Assembly (NCBI GenBank): GCA_900708905.1
Contig: CAADRB010000034.1
Location: 1,091,379 to 1,155,378, forward strand
Source: Hymenolepis diminuta
Taxonomy: Eukaryota; Platyhelminthes; Cestoda; Cyclophyllidea; Hymenolepididae
DNA length: 64,000 bases
Reading direction: 5' to 3'
Below, piece after piece: positions 11,415-24,003 of the stretch. Within the stretch, counting starts at the first letter, position 1, and each line of letters begins with the position of its first letter. A model generated the notes under the pieces. That model saw only the letters and a list, made by a program, of their open reading frames with translations, did no database searches and was not told the origin of the DNA. Position numbers and translations under genes: made by a program.

Positions 11415-13334
11415 TGTCCAAATCCCATTGTCATCGACTTGTTTTGCTTCGGCATGGAGAATGTGAACTCAACAAGGAAAATAAATTTACAGGATGGCTA
11501 GATTCGGATCTGTCATCAAGAGGAGAATGCGAAGCACGGCAGTCAGGTCAAATGATGAATCAAAGACACCTGATTTTCGATGTTGCCTATACAAGTGTTT
11601 TAAAGCGGGCAATTAAATTTTGCCATATCGCATTAGATGAATTGAATTTACTCTGGATCCCAACAGTAAAGTGAGAAACATACTTCAATTTCATTTAAGC
11701 GTTATATTCAGTACTCAGATAAACACTAAATTGTTAAAATACATATTCCGAAATAGATCTTGGCGATTAAATGAACGCATGTTAGGTGCTTTACAAGGAA
11801 TGTCGAAAGAAGATTCGTTTACCAAGTTCGGAAAATGCCAAGTAAAACTATGGACAACTTCATTTGATATTCCACCACCAGAATCTATTTGCACCGGTCC
11901 TAAACCACTTGAGTTCGATTCCAGATATGCTGTAAGTGAAATTATTGCTTTACATGTGAACACAGGAAATATAATTGAAGTGGGATATCTAAATTGAAAT
12001 TAAATAATGTCAAAATCTTTTAATTTCAATTAACAGAACTACGCTCTCAAAATCTGAAGCCTAATCTTTTATAGCATTTAGATATTAATCTACTCCCAAA
12101 AACTGAAAGTATGAAGGATACAATTGAGCGTGTTCTTCCATTCTGGCACGACGAAATTGTTCCTTCCATAAAGGTTGGTAAAACTGTAAACATAACTCGA
12201 GTTATATTTAAACTAGAACATACTTCAGCAAACTGATTTCAATACGATCTAAGTCACTGTTAAATTAAAATGGACTGTTTTCGTTATAGAAGGGGAAACG
12301 GATATTAGTTATTGCTCATCTAAATAGCATCCGTGCCCTTATAAAGCATATTGACAATGTCCCGAATGATAAAGTTATGGATATAGATATACCCACAGGT
12401 AATTTCGATTAAAATCTCATATATGTATATATATATATTATTTCATAAAAATTGTGCTTTTAGAATTCTTGTATAGATTAGATTATTAAATCATTTTCCA
12501 TGCATTTGAGATATCAATTAGTTCGTTCGCACGTTCCTTGGAAAAATCTGATATATATCCGTTTAATGGTTGATTGAAATGTATATTTTCAACAAAACTT
12601 CGAAAGCTCTGATAAGGATGATGAATTCAAATTTGATATTTAGATTAAATAATTTCCTAGAGTGCTTTGAGTTAGGAAAATGAAATTTATGAACAGAGAT
12701 AACAGGTGAACAGTAATCATTTCTAATTGTAATTTTGTACCACTACCCCTCTTGTTCTTTACGAAAAATGTGGGTAATACACTTAGGTTTTTGTTTAAAT
12801 TAGTAAATCCCAAGGCTCATTAAGAAAAAACGATTTTCAGTTTTCATCTTCAGTTAAGAGACAACACCACGGAGCCTCTAAGGCGAGAAACTTGAATTCT
12901 GTCATTCTCTTTATTATTCAGGCTTAATCAGTGAGAGTGATCATTCTGCTCACTGAGTGTCGGTTGGACATCGTACCCGGGATCTCTGAACAAATGAAAA
13001 CGTTTTCCACTTAACCACCGCATAAACTTTGAGAAAAATAAACAGATCAAGACAGGTCATAAGCTGAATAGACCAAACTAAGTTCTCAAAGTATAATAGA
13101 CATCTAATAATTTATTCACTTTTTGTACTGAAGGGGTTATGATAAACGTCTATAAGCATGTTAAATAATATAATGGGGTTTCTGTTTAAATTTTTTACTA
13201 ATGCTTTTTTAGGAATTCCATTAGTCTACGAATTGCAAGCTAGTCTGGTTCCTGTTCGGAAATACTATTTGGCGGATACCTCTGAGATTGCTCCTGTTAT
13301 TAGTAGAGAAGATGGCAATATTAAACTTACATGA
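11415..13334 (+). CDS. Phosphoglycerate mutase-like protein A (dPGM family), catalytic residues intact
   Basis: Exons 11415-11670, 11757-11931, 12075-12173, 12290-12398 and 13213-13334 all close in phase, giving ~253 residues (human PGAM1 has 254). The 2,3-bisphosphoglycerate-dependent enzyme interconverts 3- and 2-phosphoglycerate in glycolysis in the cytosol. RHGE (phospho-His), the SVLKRAIK arginine, RLNER with the catalytic Glu, and IAHLNS with the second His are present. The Gly that normally follows that His is Leu. The first exon begins after TAAACATAG| with the bases TG TCC, so the initiator codon must be completed by an upstream exon that I could not find. A paralogue with the same internal exon sizes follows 1.1 kb downstream. 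AATAAA at 13361-13366. Confidence 0.85.
12941..13022 (-). repeat. Degenerate tRNA-derived SINE-like repeat, copy 2 (in intron 4 of PGAM A)
   Basis: On the minus strand TTATGCGGTGGTTAAGTGG resembles an A box. About 30 bases later GATCCCGGGTACGATGTCC resembles a B box. It lies in the 814-bp intron 4 of the first PGAM gene. It is decayed and not foldable as a functional tRNA. Confidence 0.35.
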
Positions 13335-13360
13335 ATACATTAAATGCTAACGGATTTTTG

Positions 13361-13366
13361 AATAAA
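13361..13366 (+). terminator. Poly(A) signal of PGAM A
   Basis: AATAAA 27 bases after the TGA stop; a second AATAAA-like site follows within 25 bases. Confidence 0.5.
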
Positions 13367-13389
13367 TACTTTGGACTATATCAATAAAA

Positions 13390-14444
13390 TGCTATTTTTT
13401 TATTTTGTTGGTGATAATATATAGCTTACTTTTAATAACACCTTTTTTATGAATTTTGAAGAAGACTGCTATATTCAGTAGATGTCTATCAACACCTGGC
13501 GATTAGAAGTGATTGACTGGTGATAAGATCTCCACTATAGTGTCCACAGGTGGTCCCTCTGTGTATTTGCGTGTTTGTACATAGATACTTAAACAGATAT
13601 AGATCATCATGCCGAGACACCGACAACGAGACATGATTGATGTCTAACGAAGAAATGTTTTGTTTACAAACCTAATTTACTAATTACTAAATTGGACCTT
13701 GACCTGAAAGCCATCTATTAGATCGATGTTGCTCCGATAGACCTCAACGTTATAACAAAGACTGAAGTTAGATGTAAAACACGGGACATAATATTGTACA
13801 TAGTAAATTTATATACGGAAACTAGCGTTCTCTATGCTACTGCTGAAGCTTTTACAAACATTAACGATAAAAATAAAAAAAACATTAAGGGATTGGGTAT
13901 AAGGAATGGTATCAAAGCACATGTAAATTAGATATTATAAATAGAAGGGTTCTTCAAGTCTCAAAATATAACAAGTAAGCTATATAGATGTTTCGGCTAT
14001 TCCGCTCCTATATAGGATCAAAACTGTAGCGTGATAAATGTAACAGCAATATTATGCAAAAGACTGTTTTAGAAATTCATTATTTGTTCAATGGGTATAA
14101 CCAATTAACTAACATTCAATTCAATTTTATGAATTAAATGTCATTCAAAATATTAATCGTAAAGAAACATAACTAGATAAATTGAATGTTATATATCAGT
14201 AAATAAAATAATATACCCAGTTCTAGGTTCGCTAGCCAAAAGATCAAAATTAATACTAGTACATCTTTTATAAAATACTTACAAATAACTATTCCTTATT
14301 TAGTATCCAGATAATAAAAGTTGTTGTTATACACATATAACATATTTAATAAATCAGTTTAACGTTCTACGAAAACATATCGATAACTCCTGTGGCACTG
14401 TTTCAAAATCTTGCGTATTGAGGACCCGCCGAGGAGAGATTGCT
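13390..14444. other. Intergenic stretch between the two PGAM paralogues
   Basis: AT-rich DNA of about 1 kb with no supportable coding sequence; it should contain the promoter and 5' UTR of the second paralogue. Confidence 0.45.
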
Positions 14445-16386
14445 ATGACTGGCTCATCCGAAAACTCATTATATCAGCTTGTTTTAATTTGTGCTTGCGA
14501 AAACGAGTTTAGTGGAAACGGCTTTTTATGCGGATGGGCCGACTCAGATATTTCTTATAATGGTGAATGCCAAGCTGAAGAAATGGGCAAATATCTTTTG
14601 GAAAAGAAAATTAAATTCGATGTCGCATTTACGAGCTACCTTAAACGCGCCATAAAAACATGCCATACAATATTAGAACAAATGGGTTTACATTGGATAC
14701 CGGTTCATAAGTAATTAATTTGTATTAATTGTTGGAGATTTTGCTTCTGGTTGAAATATCTATGAAGTAATATTTCATTCAATAACGACAAATTTAAGAT
14801 AATTAAGCATGCGCTGAGAGTTCTTTGAATTTATTTAATTAAGTGTGCTATTTGATTCATGGCATTTTATAGATCGTGGCGAATGAACGCACGAATGTAT
14901 GGCATACTAGAAGGTTGTGACAAATCTAAGCTAGCTTTTCACCATGGAAATGAACAGATCATTGCGTGGACAAGGGAGTTTGACATTGCTCCACCTCCCC
15001 TCTCTCGAGATAGTCGAGATCATCCTATTTTCGAAAATAAATACGAGGTAGGATATTTGTTCAGTAAGTACCATATATTGCAAAATAATTTTCAATTAAG
15101 ATTGGACATCGATAAAAATAACTACTTGGCATAAACTGGACAAATTTTTAAATAAATTGGAGATTTTCATGAATACCCACTTACACATGAGATAGAAAAG
15201 TTAGTTTTGCAGGACAAACTGTCCATGCCGGACTAGCTAGTTAGTTAGGGTTTATTCAGCTAGTCATGAAAAATTTGAACAAAATATTAACACAACCTTT
15301 TATCTTAAAGCTCTTAGCTAAATCAATTATCCCTGATACTGAATGCCTTCGTGATGTCCACAAACGAGTACTGCCGTTTTGGTGCGATGAAATCGTTCCA
15401 GCAATAAAGGTCGGTTTTGCCGCACTGCTGAGCACTAATGGGTAACGTGAACTGGACTTAGGAAAAGAGCATTATTTTCCTTTTAGGAAGGTAATCGTGT
15501 GCTGATTGTGACGCATGAGAGCGTACTCCGAGCCCTGATAAAATACCTCAACGAAATCTCAGACGAAATTATTGCTGACATTAACGTTCCTCCATGTAAG
15601 CTTGAGATTATCAAATTCAAAGGAATTTAACCATCCTTTATGCTGTTTACAGATCCCATTTTTGTACCGAATCCGTCGACAAGACCATAGCAATATCCAA
15701 ATGATTTATCCTATTGAATTGACTTGACGCATTAAGATCCAAAATAAAGGAAGAGTGTTCTTTCTAATAATATCTCACCTAACCCAGATATAAAATAAGG
15801 CTTGAATATAGTATAATATGTTAATAAAAATTTGACGTTTTCGCTTCAGATGTGCAATATTAGGTGTGAGCTGACATAGTTAAATCTCCTTGGATTCAAC
15901 GTAACTATAAGTCAACAAAATAACCAATCTAAAAGGTAAACATGACTACCGTAGAATAACTATCCCAGTATTCCACATTACCAATGTTTCACTTAGCTCT
16001 GTACAGGTAAAGTGCAAAAATAAAGTTACTCGTGAATAACTCTTCCATGACTTTTAAATGGTTAACTTAGCTTAGTATGCATTCTATACATAAACTCTAT
16101 AGGCGATGTATGCCGGTGGCCCAGCGCACAACGTGCATCCCTTGAAAGTCAGAGGTCACAAGTGATGTGAGTAGTCAACTGCCCTAGCTAATTACGAACA
16201 ACCACAACCGCAAACATCTTGCAATCTGATAATTACCTGCATTCACAGCTAAGTCCGAACTTTGATTACGTTTTAGGCACCCCTTTGGTCTACGAATTCA
16301 ACGAACACATGAGACCCATCCGGTACTATTATTTGACGAAGGAAGAACAAAACAAGCAGCAAACTAACACCCTTGGCCACGCGTAA
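14445..16386 (+). CDS. Phosphoglycerate mutase-like protein B, probable pseudoenzyme
   Basis: Exons 14445-14710, 14873-15047, 15311-15409, 15487-15595 and 16277-16386 give 252 residues with all phases closed. Internal exons of 175, 99 and 109 nt are identical in length to those of the upstream paralogue, so this is a tandem duplicate. The fold signatures remain: LVLI, GWADSDIS, TSYLKRAIKTCH, LPFWCDEIVPAIK, THES and PLVYEF. The phosphohistidine motif RHG reads CAC (Ala17 in place of the catalytic His), and RLNER reads RMNAR (Ala95 in place of the catalytic Glu). The second His (His190) and the KR arginine are kept. The frame is intact, so the gene is probably expressed but unlikely to act as a mutase. 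ATG 14445 is the first in-frame Met. Confidence 0.85.
16106..16175 (+). repeat. Possible degenerate tRNA-like repeat, copy 3 (in intron 4 of PGAM B)
   Basis: TATGCCGGTGGCCCAGCGCA resembles an A box, and AGAGGTCACAAGTGATGTG about 30 bases on resembles a weak B box. It is the weakest of the four copies. Confidence 0.25.
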
Positions 16387-16470
16387 CACAATATCACATT
16401 TCACTATAACTTATGCAATGAAGCCTGATTGGTTAAATGATGTATATGATAAACCAATAGACGTCAAATG

Positions 16471-16476
16471 AATAAA
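16471..16476 (+). terminator. Poly(A) signal of PGAM B
   Basis: AATAAA 84 bases after the TAA stop of the second PGAM gene. Confidence 0.5.
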
Positions 16477-16479
16477 TTT

Positions 16480-16832
16480 ACGCAGATACTCCTTAAATCA
16501 AAGATAACAGAAAAGCATGCTACGCAACCTCAGACCTGTATTATTAGCATTATTGGGCGGTGGCAAATACACGGAGATAAATATAGATATATGATACAAA
16601 TACCAGAGAGATAAAAGACATACACATCAATCCACCTTTACACAAAAAATCATTTGTACAGGCTACGCCAAGGGCCAGACAGAAAAAAACTGTACATAGA
16701 ACCTGTACATGCAGTGCACAGGCTAAAAAGAATACAAGATTAAATGCTCTACACTGGCCAAGAAGCCCACTTAGAGGGAAAAAGAGGGAGATTGAACAAA
16801 ACTAATCAGGAGAGGGACCTTAGAGAACACTT
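16480..16832. other. Convergent intergenic region between PGAM B and NCAPH
   Basis: About 350 bp between two converging genes, presumably both 3' UTR ends. No element is recognisable. Confidence 0.4.
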
Positions 16833-19800
16833 CTATTTATCATCTTCCATACCACTTTCAAGCCAGCGATCTAGTGAAACCTGCTTTTTGGCGCGCTGTT
16901 CTCCAACTCTGCTTGAACGTTGTTGGTACTGGGAGATCATTTCTAGCTCTGAGGCAGAAGGACCTTGGGATATTAAAATATCTATACAACCCTCTCCAGT
17001 ATCCAAAAAGAGATCCTATTTTAAGAAAAAGGAGAGTGGTAAAGCAACATCAGTCGCAAACAGGATGCCGATTACGGTTAAGAAACACGTACCTTTTCAT
17101 TAGCTAGATGGAGTAGACAGTTAAGACCGATAGCAACACTGAGTTCAGAGGCTGTACTCTTGGAGACTTTGGATGGTAGGGTGGTGAGGATATCGCTGAA
17201 ATGGCAAGTAGGACGAAATTCCCCCTGTGTCGGCTTATCTTGAGAAGTTTCTACCCCATCACCACCTTCTCCATCTTCTTCCACACTAGGTCGTGGTTTC
17301 TTTGCTGGAGGACTTCGGTCAGAGTTCGCTGTAAGATCTCTGTCAATCATGTCCCAGAGAACACTCTTCAAGTGTCGGACGTTGATGAGTTTGGCAGCCC
17401 GTGCGTAGCCAATATCTAAACGGGCAACTTGACGTGGAGGAGCTACTAACTGCATGCCGTCTTCATCTTCCATTGGAACTGTTAAAGAATTATCGCCAGC
17501 ACCTTGCTACAAGGTGAATGAAATGCGATACAAAAGATGGAAATTATATCGAAGCTTCTTTAAAGATCTAGGAAAACTTTCCAAAGCGAAAAATAATACA
17601 GCTTTTAACAATCTCGTAGGGTTTAGGAGCTACAGCTTTTCAACTTGATTTTCATCTAGAAGAAATCCACTCTAAGTTAGATTATCATATAATTACTGTA
17701 GTGGAAAACGAAAAAAGTGTTGACTCTAAGATACGTCGATAAAGCCTTAAACTTCTCTTCGACCAGACAATTGCAATGATCAGCATCGTATGGGAATTCT
17801 AGAAAAAAAAGTAAACCATTATTTGCAAATACAAGGAGTTTTATAAGTTCCGCCCATTTGAATGCAGTATATCTTACGAAAGGGAAACATTAGTAAGGCA
17901 ACCCTGATCCTTAGTTCTTAGTGAACTAAGACTAAATTCAACGTCAGAAGTATATTTAATTAGTGGCAAAGAAATCTCAAATGACTAATTTTGTTATCAA
18001 ATCTGAACTTACCTATGAATAATGATTCCAAAACCCAAACCTTAGACTTAAAAGCTGCATATCCACTATTCCGATTGCAAACTTTTTAAATAAACGCAGA
18101 CATATACTAACTTGCTGAGACATAGAAAACTGAATGCTTGTAGAAAGGTACTCACTTGAGTGAAAATACCATCGTAGGGAGCGATGTCGTCGTCATCATC
18201 AGCAGGCATGTGGTCGATATCACCAGCGTCGTTGTCGTCATCATGACAGCCATCTTCAGCTACAGCCGCTGCTGCCTGACTATCCAACCAAGGAGGCTAC
18301 AATGGGAAGGAGAGGGTGAATTGAGTTTTAATATTTGACAACACATTGGTCAAAAGTTTAAAACCGTACTTGGATGAGCTCCTACCATCGTTAAGGTTAA
18401 TTCCCAAAGCTAAAGGCAATAGATACCCTCTAAAAGTCAAATTAGAAAGGATGAAGTGCGTACTTGAGGTCGCAAATCTACACCTACCTACCTTGATATA
18501 CATTATCTACAACCACATAAATTAATCATAACGAGTCGTAACGAGTATATTTTCCAGTTTTAAACTTGCCCTGAAAATCAAACTGACTTAACGACCTACC
18601 AGAGTAAATTTAAAAAAACGTATCAAGGCTCAAAGTATAATCGCTTTTCTCATACACCGGTTTCTGTTAAAATAGAGCTATTTGGTATTTTGTAGCAGAG
18701 CTGATTTATTACCTTAACAAAGTCTTATGTTAACTACTACAGACTTACGCATACCTGTAAGAGATAATCACCACTACTACAAAGTGGTATAATTAAATTA
18801 TTCTATTAATTGTTGAAATTATGTCAACAACAATGGAGCTATTAGACTTCAGATAAACAAGTATTGTCTAAAACACGATTAACAAGCAGAACACAGCTGG
18901 ATGAATGGAACATTCTGAAAGCTTCAAGAAACAAAAAGTGACAAACAAAAATCCAGCAAGAGAACGAGATAAGGTACAATCATCACTGCAGAGAGAAACA
19001 AATTTTCAAACACCGAAGTCATTTAAAAATAACTTCCTAACAAAACATTAAAAGTTTAGGAATAATAATAGCAGATATTGGAAAGAATCACTCATTTTAC
19101 CTAACTTGAAATAGCCAACCTTCTTGACAAAGTTGTCTACGGAGAAATCGTTAGATATCACATTCTCGGACTACTTTAAATCATTGAATAAGTCACATAT
19201 TCAGAAAAATATTTGACAGGAAACATACTCCAATATTAGCGGTGAATTTGAAAAGAATTCACAAGGTTCTACGAACATAGTTCAGGCCACAGAAGTTGGG
19301 TTATTCGACTACTGTTCTCTAACCCTCGAGTTTGGGAATAAGACCTCGTCACTGCCGATTTAATAGTTAACTAGGCAGTCAATCAATCCCATACATTCAA
19401 ATATATCTTCTTAACAAAGAACCAGCGGTTGAGCTATAAGACCCCTGTACGCTTACCAACCGCAGTCATAGTACTAGCTCAGCGATGGTCTACATAATGA
19501 TACCACTGGTAAGTTTAGTATTCTATTCATATTAAAAAGGAATCTTTGAAGGCTTTCTTTGATAAAGAGCATGATTCAATCGAATTCAATTTAGTTATTC
19601 ATATGTAATTCTTACAAAACAATGGCAGAAGAACGAAAAAGACAGGAACTTACCACTATACCGCCCTCAGCCATGGCCTGAGCTGCAGCATTCTCCTGTG
19701 TCACAGTAGTATTTGGATCAACAATGTTGCGCATAACCTCACGATTAAACAGCTCATAGATATTCTGTCGCGCATCAGTAATCGATGGTGGTAGGATATT

Positions 19801-22800
19801 AAAACGCTCACCAGCAAGTCGTAAATTCTGTTCTCGCAAAATTGTCGATTTCCCACTGTCCTTGGTGTATTGCTCTAATTCCTTTGACCAGTCATTGCGT
19901 ACTAAACAGCCACTCCTGAAATTAATAGAGTTAATACGAGAACATTGCAATGAAATTATTTATTACGTGTGATGAAATCGAATGTCCATTGGTCGGGTGT
20001 TTCAAATTTTACAAAGTTGACTAAGCGTTAAAATATTTATTCGAAAGCGGATTCTTTTATTTGAAGATGCAATATTTGTTCAAGATCATTTAAATTAGAA
20101 CCAAACTTAACTCACCAGACCAACCTAGACTTTTAAGATTTGATGGAAGAACCTGATTTCTACAGAGCGAACCTCATTGCATTTCACTGACTTCTCTTTC
20201 TAAAAATACCGAACTCCGAAAGTTATGCATCTTCCCACCCAACTCAAACCACTGATAGACACCCTACTAATTTTTTTGTAATTTATTTGCTTAATGATAT
20301 TCAAAGTTATTAAAGCTATCAAACTCACCTCGATCTGTTCTCCCCAGCATCAAGAAGAGCTCCAACATACTCCACAGTAGTTGGCTTGGACTTCTTCGTG
20401 GTCTTTGTTCGACTGCTCTTGCCAACAGTTGTAACCTCATTCTCTTCATTGTCAAATGGTGCAGCATCTAAAGAGAAGTACTTACAATCAACACAAAACA
20501 AAAATGACAAAAATTGAGGAAAGGGAATACATACTTCCAAACTCATCAAGTCTTCGTCGTTTCGCCTTTTTACGCCAATGCTCAGGACCAGCCCAGAGAC
20601 CGAGTACCCCATCATTGACATGTCCAAAGTTCTCCAGATGAGCGGTCAGCATCGATTTGAGACTAGAGACGAACAGTTCACCTTCCGAAGTTGGCTCTAT
20701 GGGCCTTCAAGGAAATTAGTGCACTAATTAGTGGTCATGATCTCTGTGTAAATAGGAAAAATAAATTATGAACAAAACTTACTGTTCAGTTTCAGCGTTA
20801 ACTGCTTGAACACCTCCATCATTGGCTAATTTGTCATGACCCATATTCACTAGGGTAACGTCATTATCGTCTATATTTTAAAAATAAAGTTTATTTGATT
20901 GATAATTGCAAAACCATGAAAAAAAAAGTCTCAGATCTACAAGACGACGGACGAAAACGGCTTTTTTAAGCGAAAGGATTAGATCGATAAATTGATAACG
21001 AGTATAGCCCTAAAATGATCTATTCCTATTTGCTCAAGTTTACAAAATTACGATAGAATAGGGACAGAAATTCACAACGAAAAAAAAAGAAATTTGCAGA
21101 CAAATGGCAATAGAACTCTCAATACTCGAATACCCAAATATCCTACTCACTAAGAGAATTTGTGTGCAGACTTTGAAAATTGGAATAATAGCAGATATCC
21201 AGTGATGTAAAAACAAAAATAACATTTGACAGCCTGGATTACTAGAGAGAATCTAAACCCAGCCTAAAAGCGATCACAAAGACTACTGGTTTTTGAAATT
21301 GAAACATCGAATCAGTCCAATTCGTACCATTAGTGCAGAAATTGTAAATAATGTCAGATAAAGAAGAAAAAAATTACTTGTGCAAAGCCATTGAAAGATA
21401 ACCTAAATGAGAAATTGTTAACTTTAGAGCACAAAGTATCTTACGCTTTCAGAAAAATGCCGTCAAAACTTCAAAAATACTTGGTAAAATGATTAATCCT
21501 ATCATGATAAAAATGGATGCCCTTACAAAATATACGATATCGATTTCCTTGACTATTATCTGAATAAAAGGGAAAATACCTTCATCTCCATTCACCAGAG
21601 GCATAGCAACGTCATTATCATCATCCATATCCATTACAGGAGGAGGAGCAGGCGCCTCATTTTCAACCACATAAGCGTCGTGTATAGCAACCGGGGTGAT
21701 GGGATCCAGGTGAACCTAAAGTAAAAAGAATCACATCTAAACATAATCAAAGGCATTAAGAAAACATTGCCCGGATAACTTACAGACATCGTACTCTGTT
21801 CATCATCATTAAATCGGAAATGATCAAATGCAACACAAAGCGGAGCCTCAAGCGAGTGGGAATCAATGGGAGGATAGAGTTCCACGGGTTTAATGCAACA
21901 AACAGTTGAAAGAGAATCACCAAAATCAAATAAAGGAGTGTTTGAGTCTTGAAGAAGTTCACTAAACTTTGATCGCGTTCGTAGGCGATTCAAACTAAGT
22001 TCTACAGTGCCACCATCATCATAAGCGGCGGCCTGCTGTTGGAATAAAGGATCAACATCCGCTTCAAATCCCTTGACTTTCGAGCGAATTTTGATCAATG
22101 AAGTGACAATAACTTTTTTGCCGTTCGGAATGCGCTTTCTATCTTTCTTTTTGCGATCATTGGTTCCTCCTTCAATATCATTAGCAGAATCATCTGATTC
22201 TCCTGGTACTTGATCATTTTCATCACCACCATCTTTATCTGACTTCGGAGGCTTGTCAGAGCGACCCAGACCAGTAAGGACTTTGTATGTTTCTTGATGG
22301 ACGGCATCTACACGGCCAGCGTAGATCTTCGCACTGGCGTCTAAAGACGAGCTTGCCATCTGAAAACGGGTTGTTAGAATCGTTTGCACAACGTTCAGAA
22401 GATTAAATTATTGGATAAAACTAACTTACCCGGAAACTAGTGAAGTCTTCTTTCTTAATCATTTCGCCCATATAATCAATAAGATGAAGATCAAAAGCGT
22501 TTTTGTAGGTGATTTTGTTTTCTGCAGCTAGACGAATACAATTGCCGTAATGTTCACCAACTTGGGTTCGAGGTACAGCTTGAGATGCTATGGCACGACG
22601 AGCTGTATCATGAGCTGGACTGTTAATAACTTCTGGATGAGGTTCCAACAAACGGGAACGACGTCTGGCCATTCGCTCAACATCGTCGTTATTTTCTATA
22701 AGGCGAGAATGCTAAAAGTTACCCACCAAAAGAGCAAAAATTCTTGCTAAATCCACTAAGTCTACTCAAACTAAATATCTAAATTAACTAAATGTTTTTA

Positions 22801-23130
22801 ATATCTTCTGAAAATGTAAAAAAAGATGACGATTCAACCGCACAAATTGTGAAATGTCCTAAAATATATACACAAAATAGTCAAAAGGATTGGTTCTTCA
22901 AATCATTAGAAAATAATCATTATAGCATTTAAGTTAAACATGATTTAAATGAAAATATATTAATACAAATTATCAAACTAACGTTCATTCAACCCCAAAA
23001 ATGAATCGTCAAGACCGTTAAAACGAAGCGACTTTCTGGATTTACCATCACTTTTCTGAACGGGTTCATCTGCAAACGTGACGGTATTGTTTGCGAGTGT
23101 AGAATTGACGCCCCTTTCGGCGACAAACAT
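16833..23130 (-). CDS. NCAPH: Condensin complex subunit 2 (kleisin, NCAPH/Barren)
   Basis: Eleven exons from ATG 23130 downward: 22983-23130, 22430-22695, 21784-22359, 21580-21715, 20783-20870, 20535-20704, 20329-20467, 19654-19915, 18156-18296, 17093-17506, 16833-17015. Phases close over 2523 nt, giving 840 residues (human 741). NCAPH is the kleisin that bridges the SMC2/SMC4 heads and recruits NCAPD2 and NCAPG in condensin I for mitotic chromosome compaction. Family signatures are RMARRRSRLLE, ENKITYKNAFDLHLIDYM, SSLDASAKIYAGRVDAVH, DVDPLFQQQAAAYDDGG, LWAGPEHWR (~residues 441-449) and DIGYARAAKLINVRHLK. The terminal GLNCLLHLANEK block continues into the last exon (DLFLDTGEG.IDILISQG). Acidic Asp runs lie in exons 4 and 9. 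The last exon adds ~38 residues beyond the usual end. Exon 10 starts at the acceptor TTGTAG|CAAGG, which alone keeps the frame. Confidence 0.93.
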
Positions 23131-24003
23131 CTCCCCGACCTAAGAACACCGAAAAATCGAAGATTTCAAAGTCAAAACGCGACCGTGACTACGAGTCGAT
23201 TAAAACCAATAGAAATGGATATTTGAAATTCAAACACAAACTTAATTGTAAAATAGCTGCACAAATATTTTATAATTAATTAACAATTTATAATTGATTT
23301 TTATTATTTTCTCCAGTAGTTGCACATTAAGCATTTCTCCAATAACATAGAGGATAAATAAATAATCGGAGATACTAGTAAAAATGTTTAGTTCCTAACT
23401 GTTGTTGTCTTTGTCTCTGCTTACAAATATTTTTCATATGCAGTCATTGGAATTTAATCGTGAACATTTAAATAATGTTCATTTAAAAGCATGTATACCG
23501 AATGAGCCCTATTTGCACTTCGAAGTCAAAAACAATTATCAAGAAAACTTATGCAAACCCTGACCAATGGTATTTTCTTTAAAATCACACTGTGACTATT
23601 TTTTATTTCTGTCATACGTATGTATAATGTTAAAAAAACATTGAACAGGTTGAATTAACTATTTGAAGAATAAATGGATACGTTTTGGTATATATATTAC
23701 TTCTTAAAAATTCTTTTTTCGGCATGTCTGATTCAATATTTCTTCTAATCACCAAAATGCCGCTTCCTGTATTCTGGATCGTGCTATAATATTTGTACAC
23801 TGTAACGGATAATTACGTAATAATCTGGTGGCAATGTGTTCTTTTATTCAGCAGCATGCTTAAATAAAAATGTTACGTATCGTCATTTAAGATGGTGAAT
23901 TATGATGTCGAGGTTGAATTAACGCAAGAACGTTCCTGTAACCCCTTCTCATTAGGGATCGAGCTTTCCATTCATCTACTATACGAATATAGATTAAATC
24001 AAG
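23131..24003. other. Region upstream of NCAPH
   Basis: Should contain the NCAPH promoter. A good 3' splice acceptor (TTCTTAG|G) lies only 9 bases before the ATG (AG at 23141-23140), suggesting a 5' UTR intron or spliced-leader addition. Beyond 23.2 kb the DNA is AT-rich and featureless. Confidence 0.4.

Noticed and set aside
12420..12440. AT dinucleotide run as a microsatellite of note
   Set aside because: Very short; typical intronic low complexity in AT-rich genomes.
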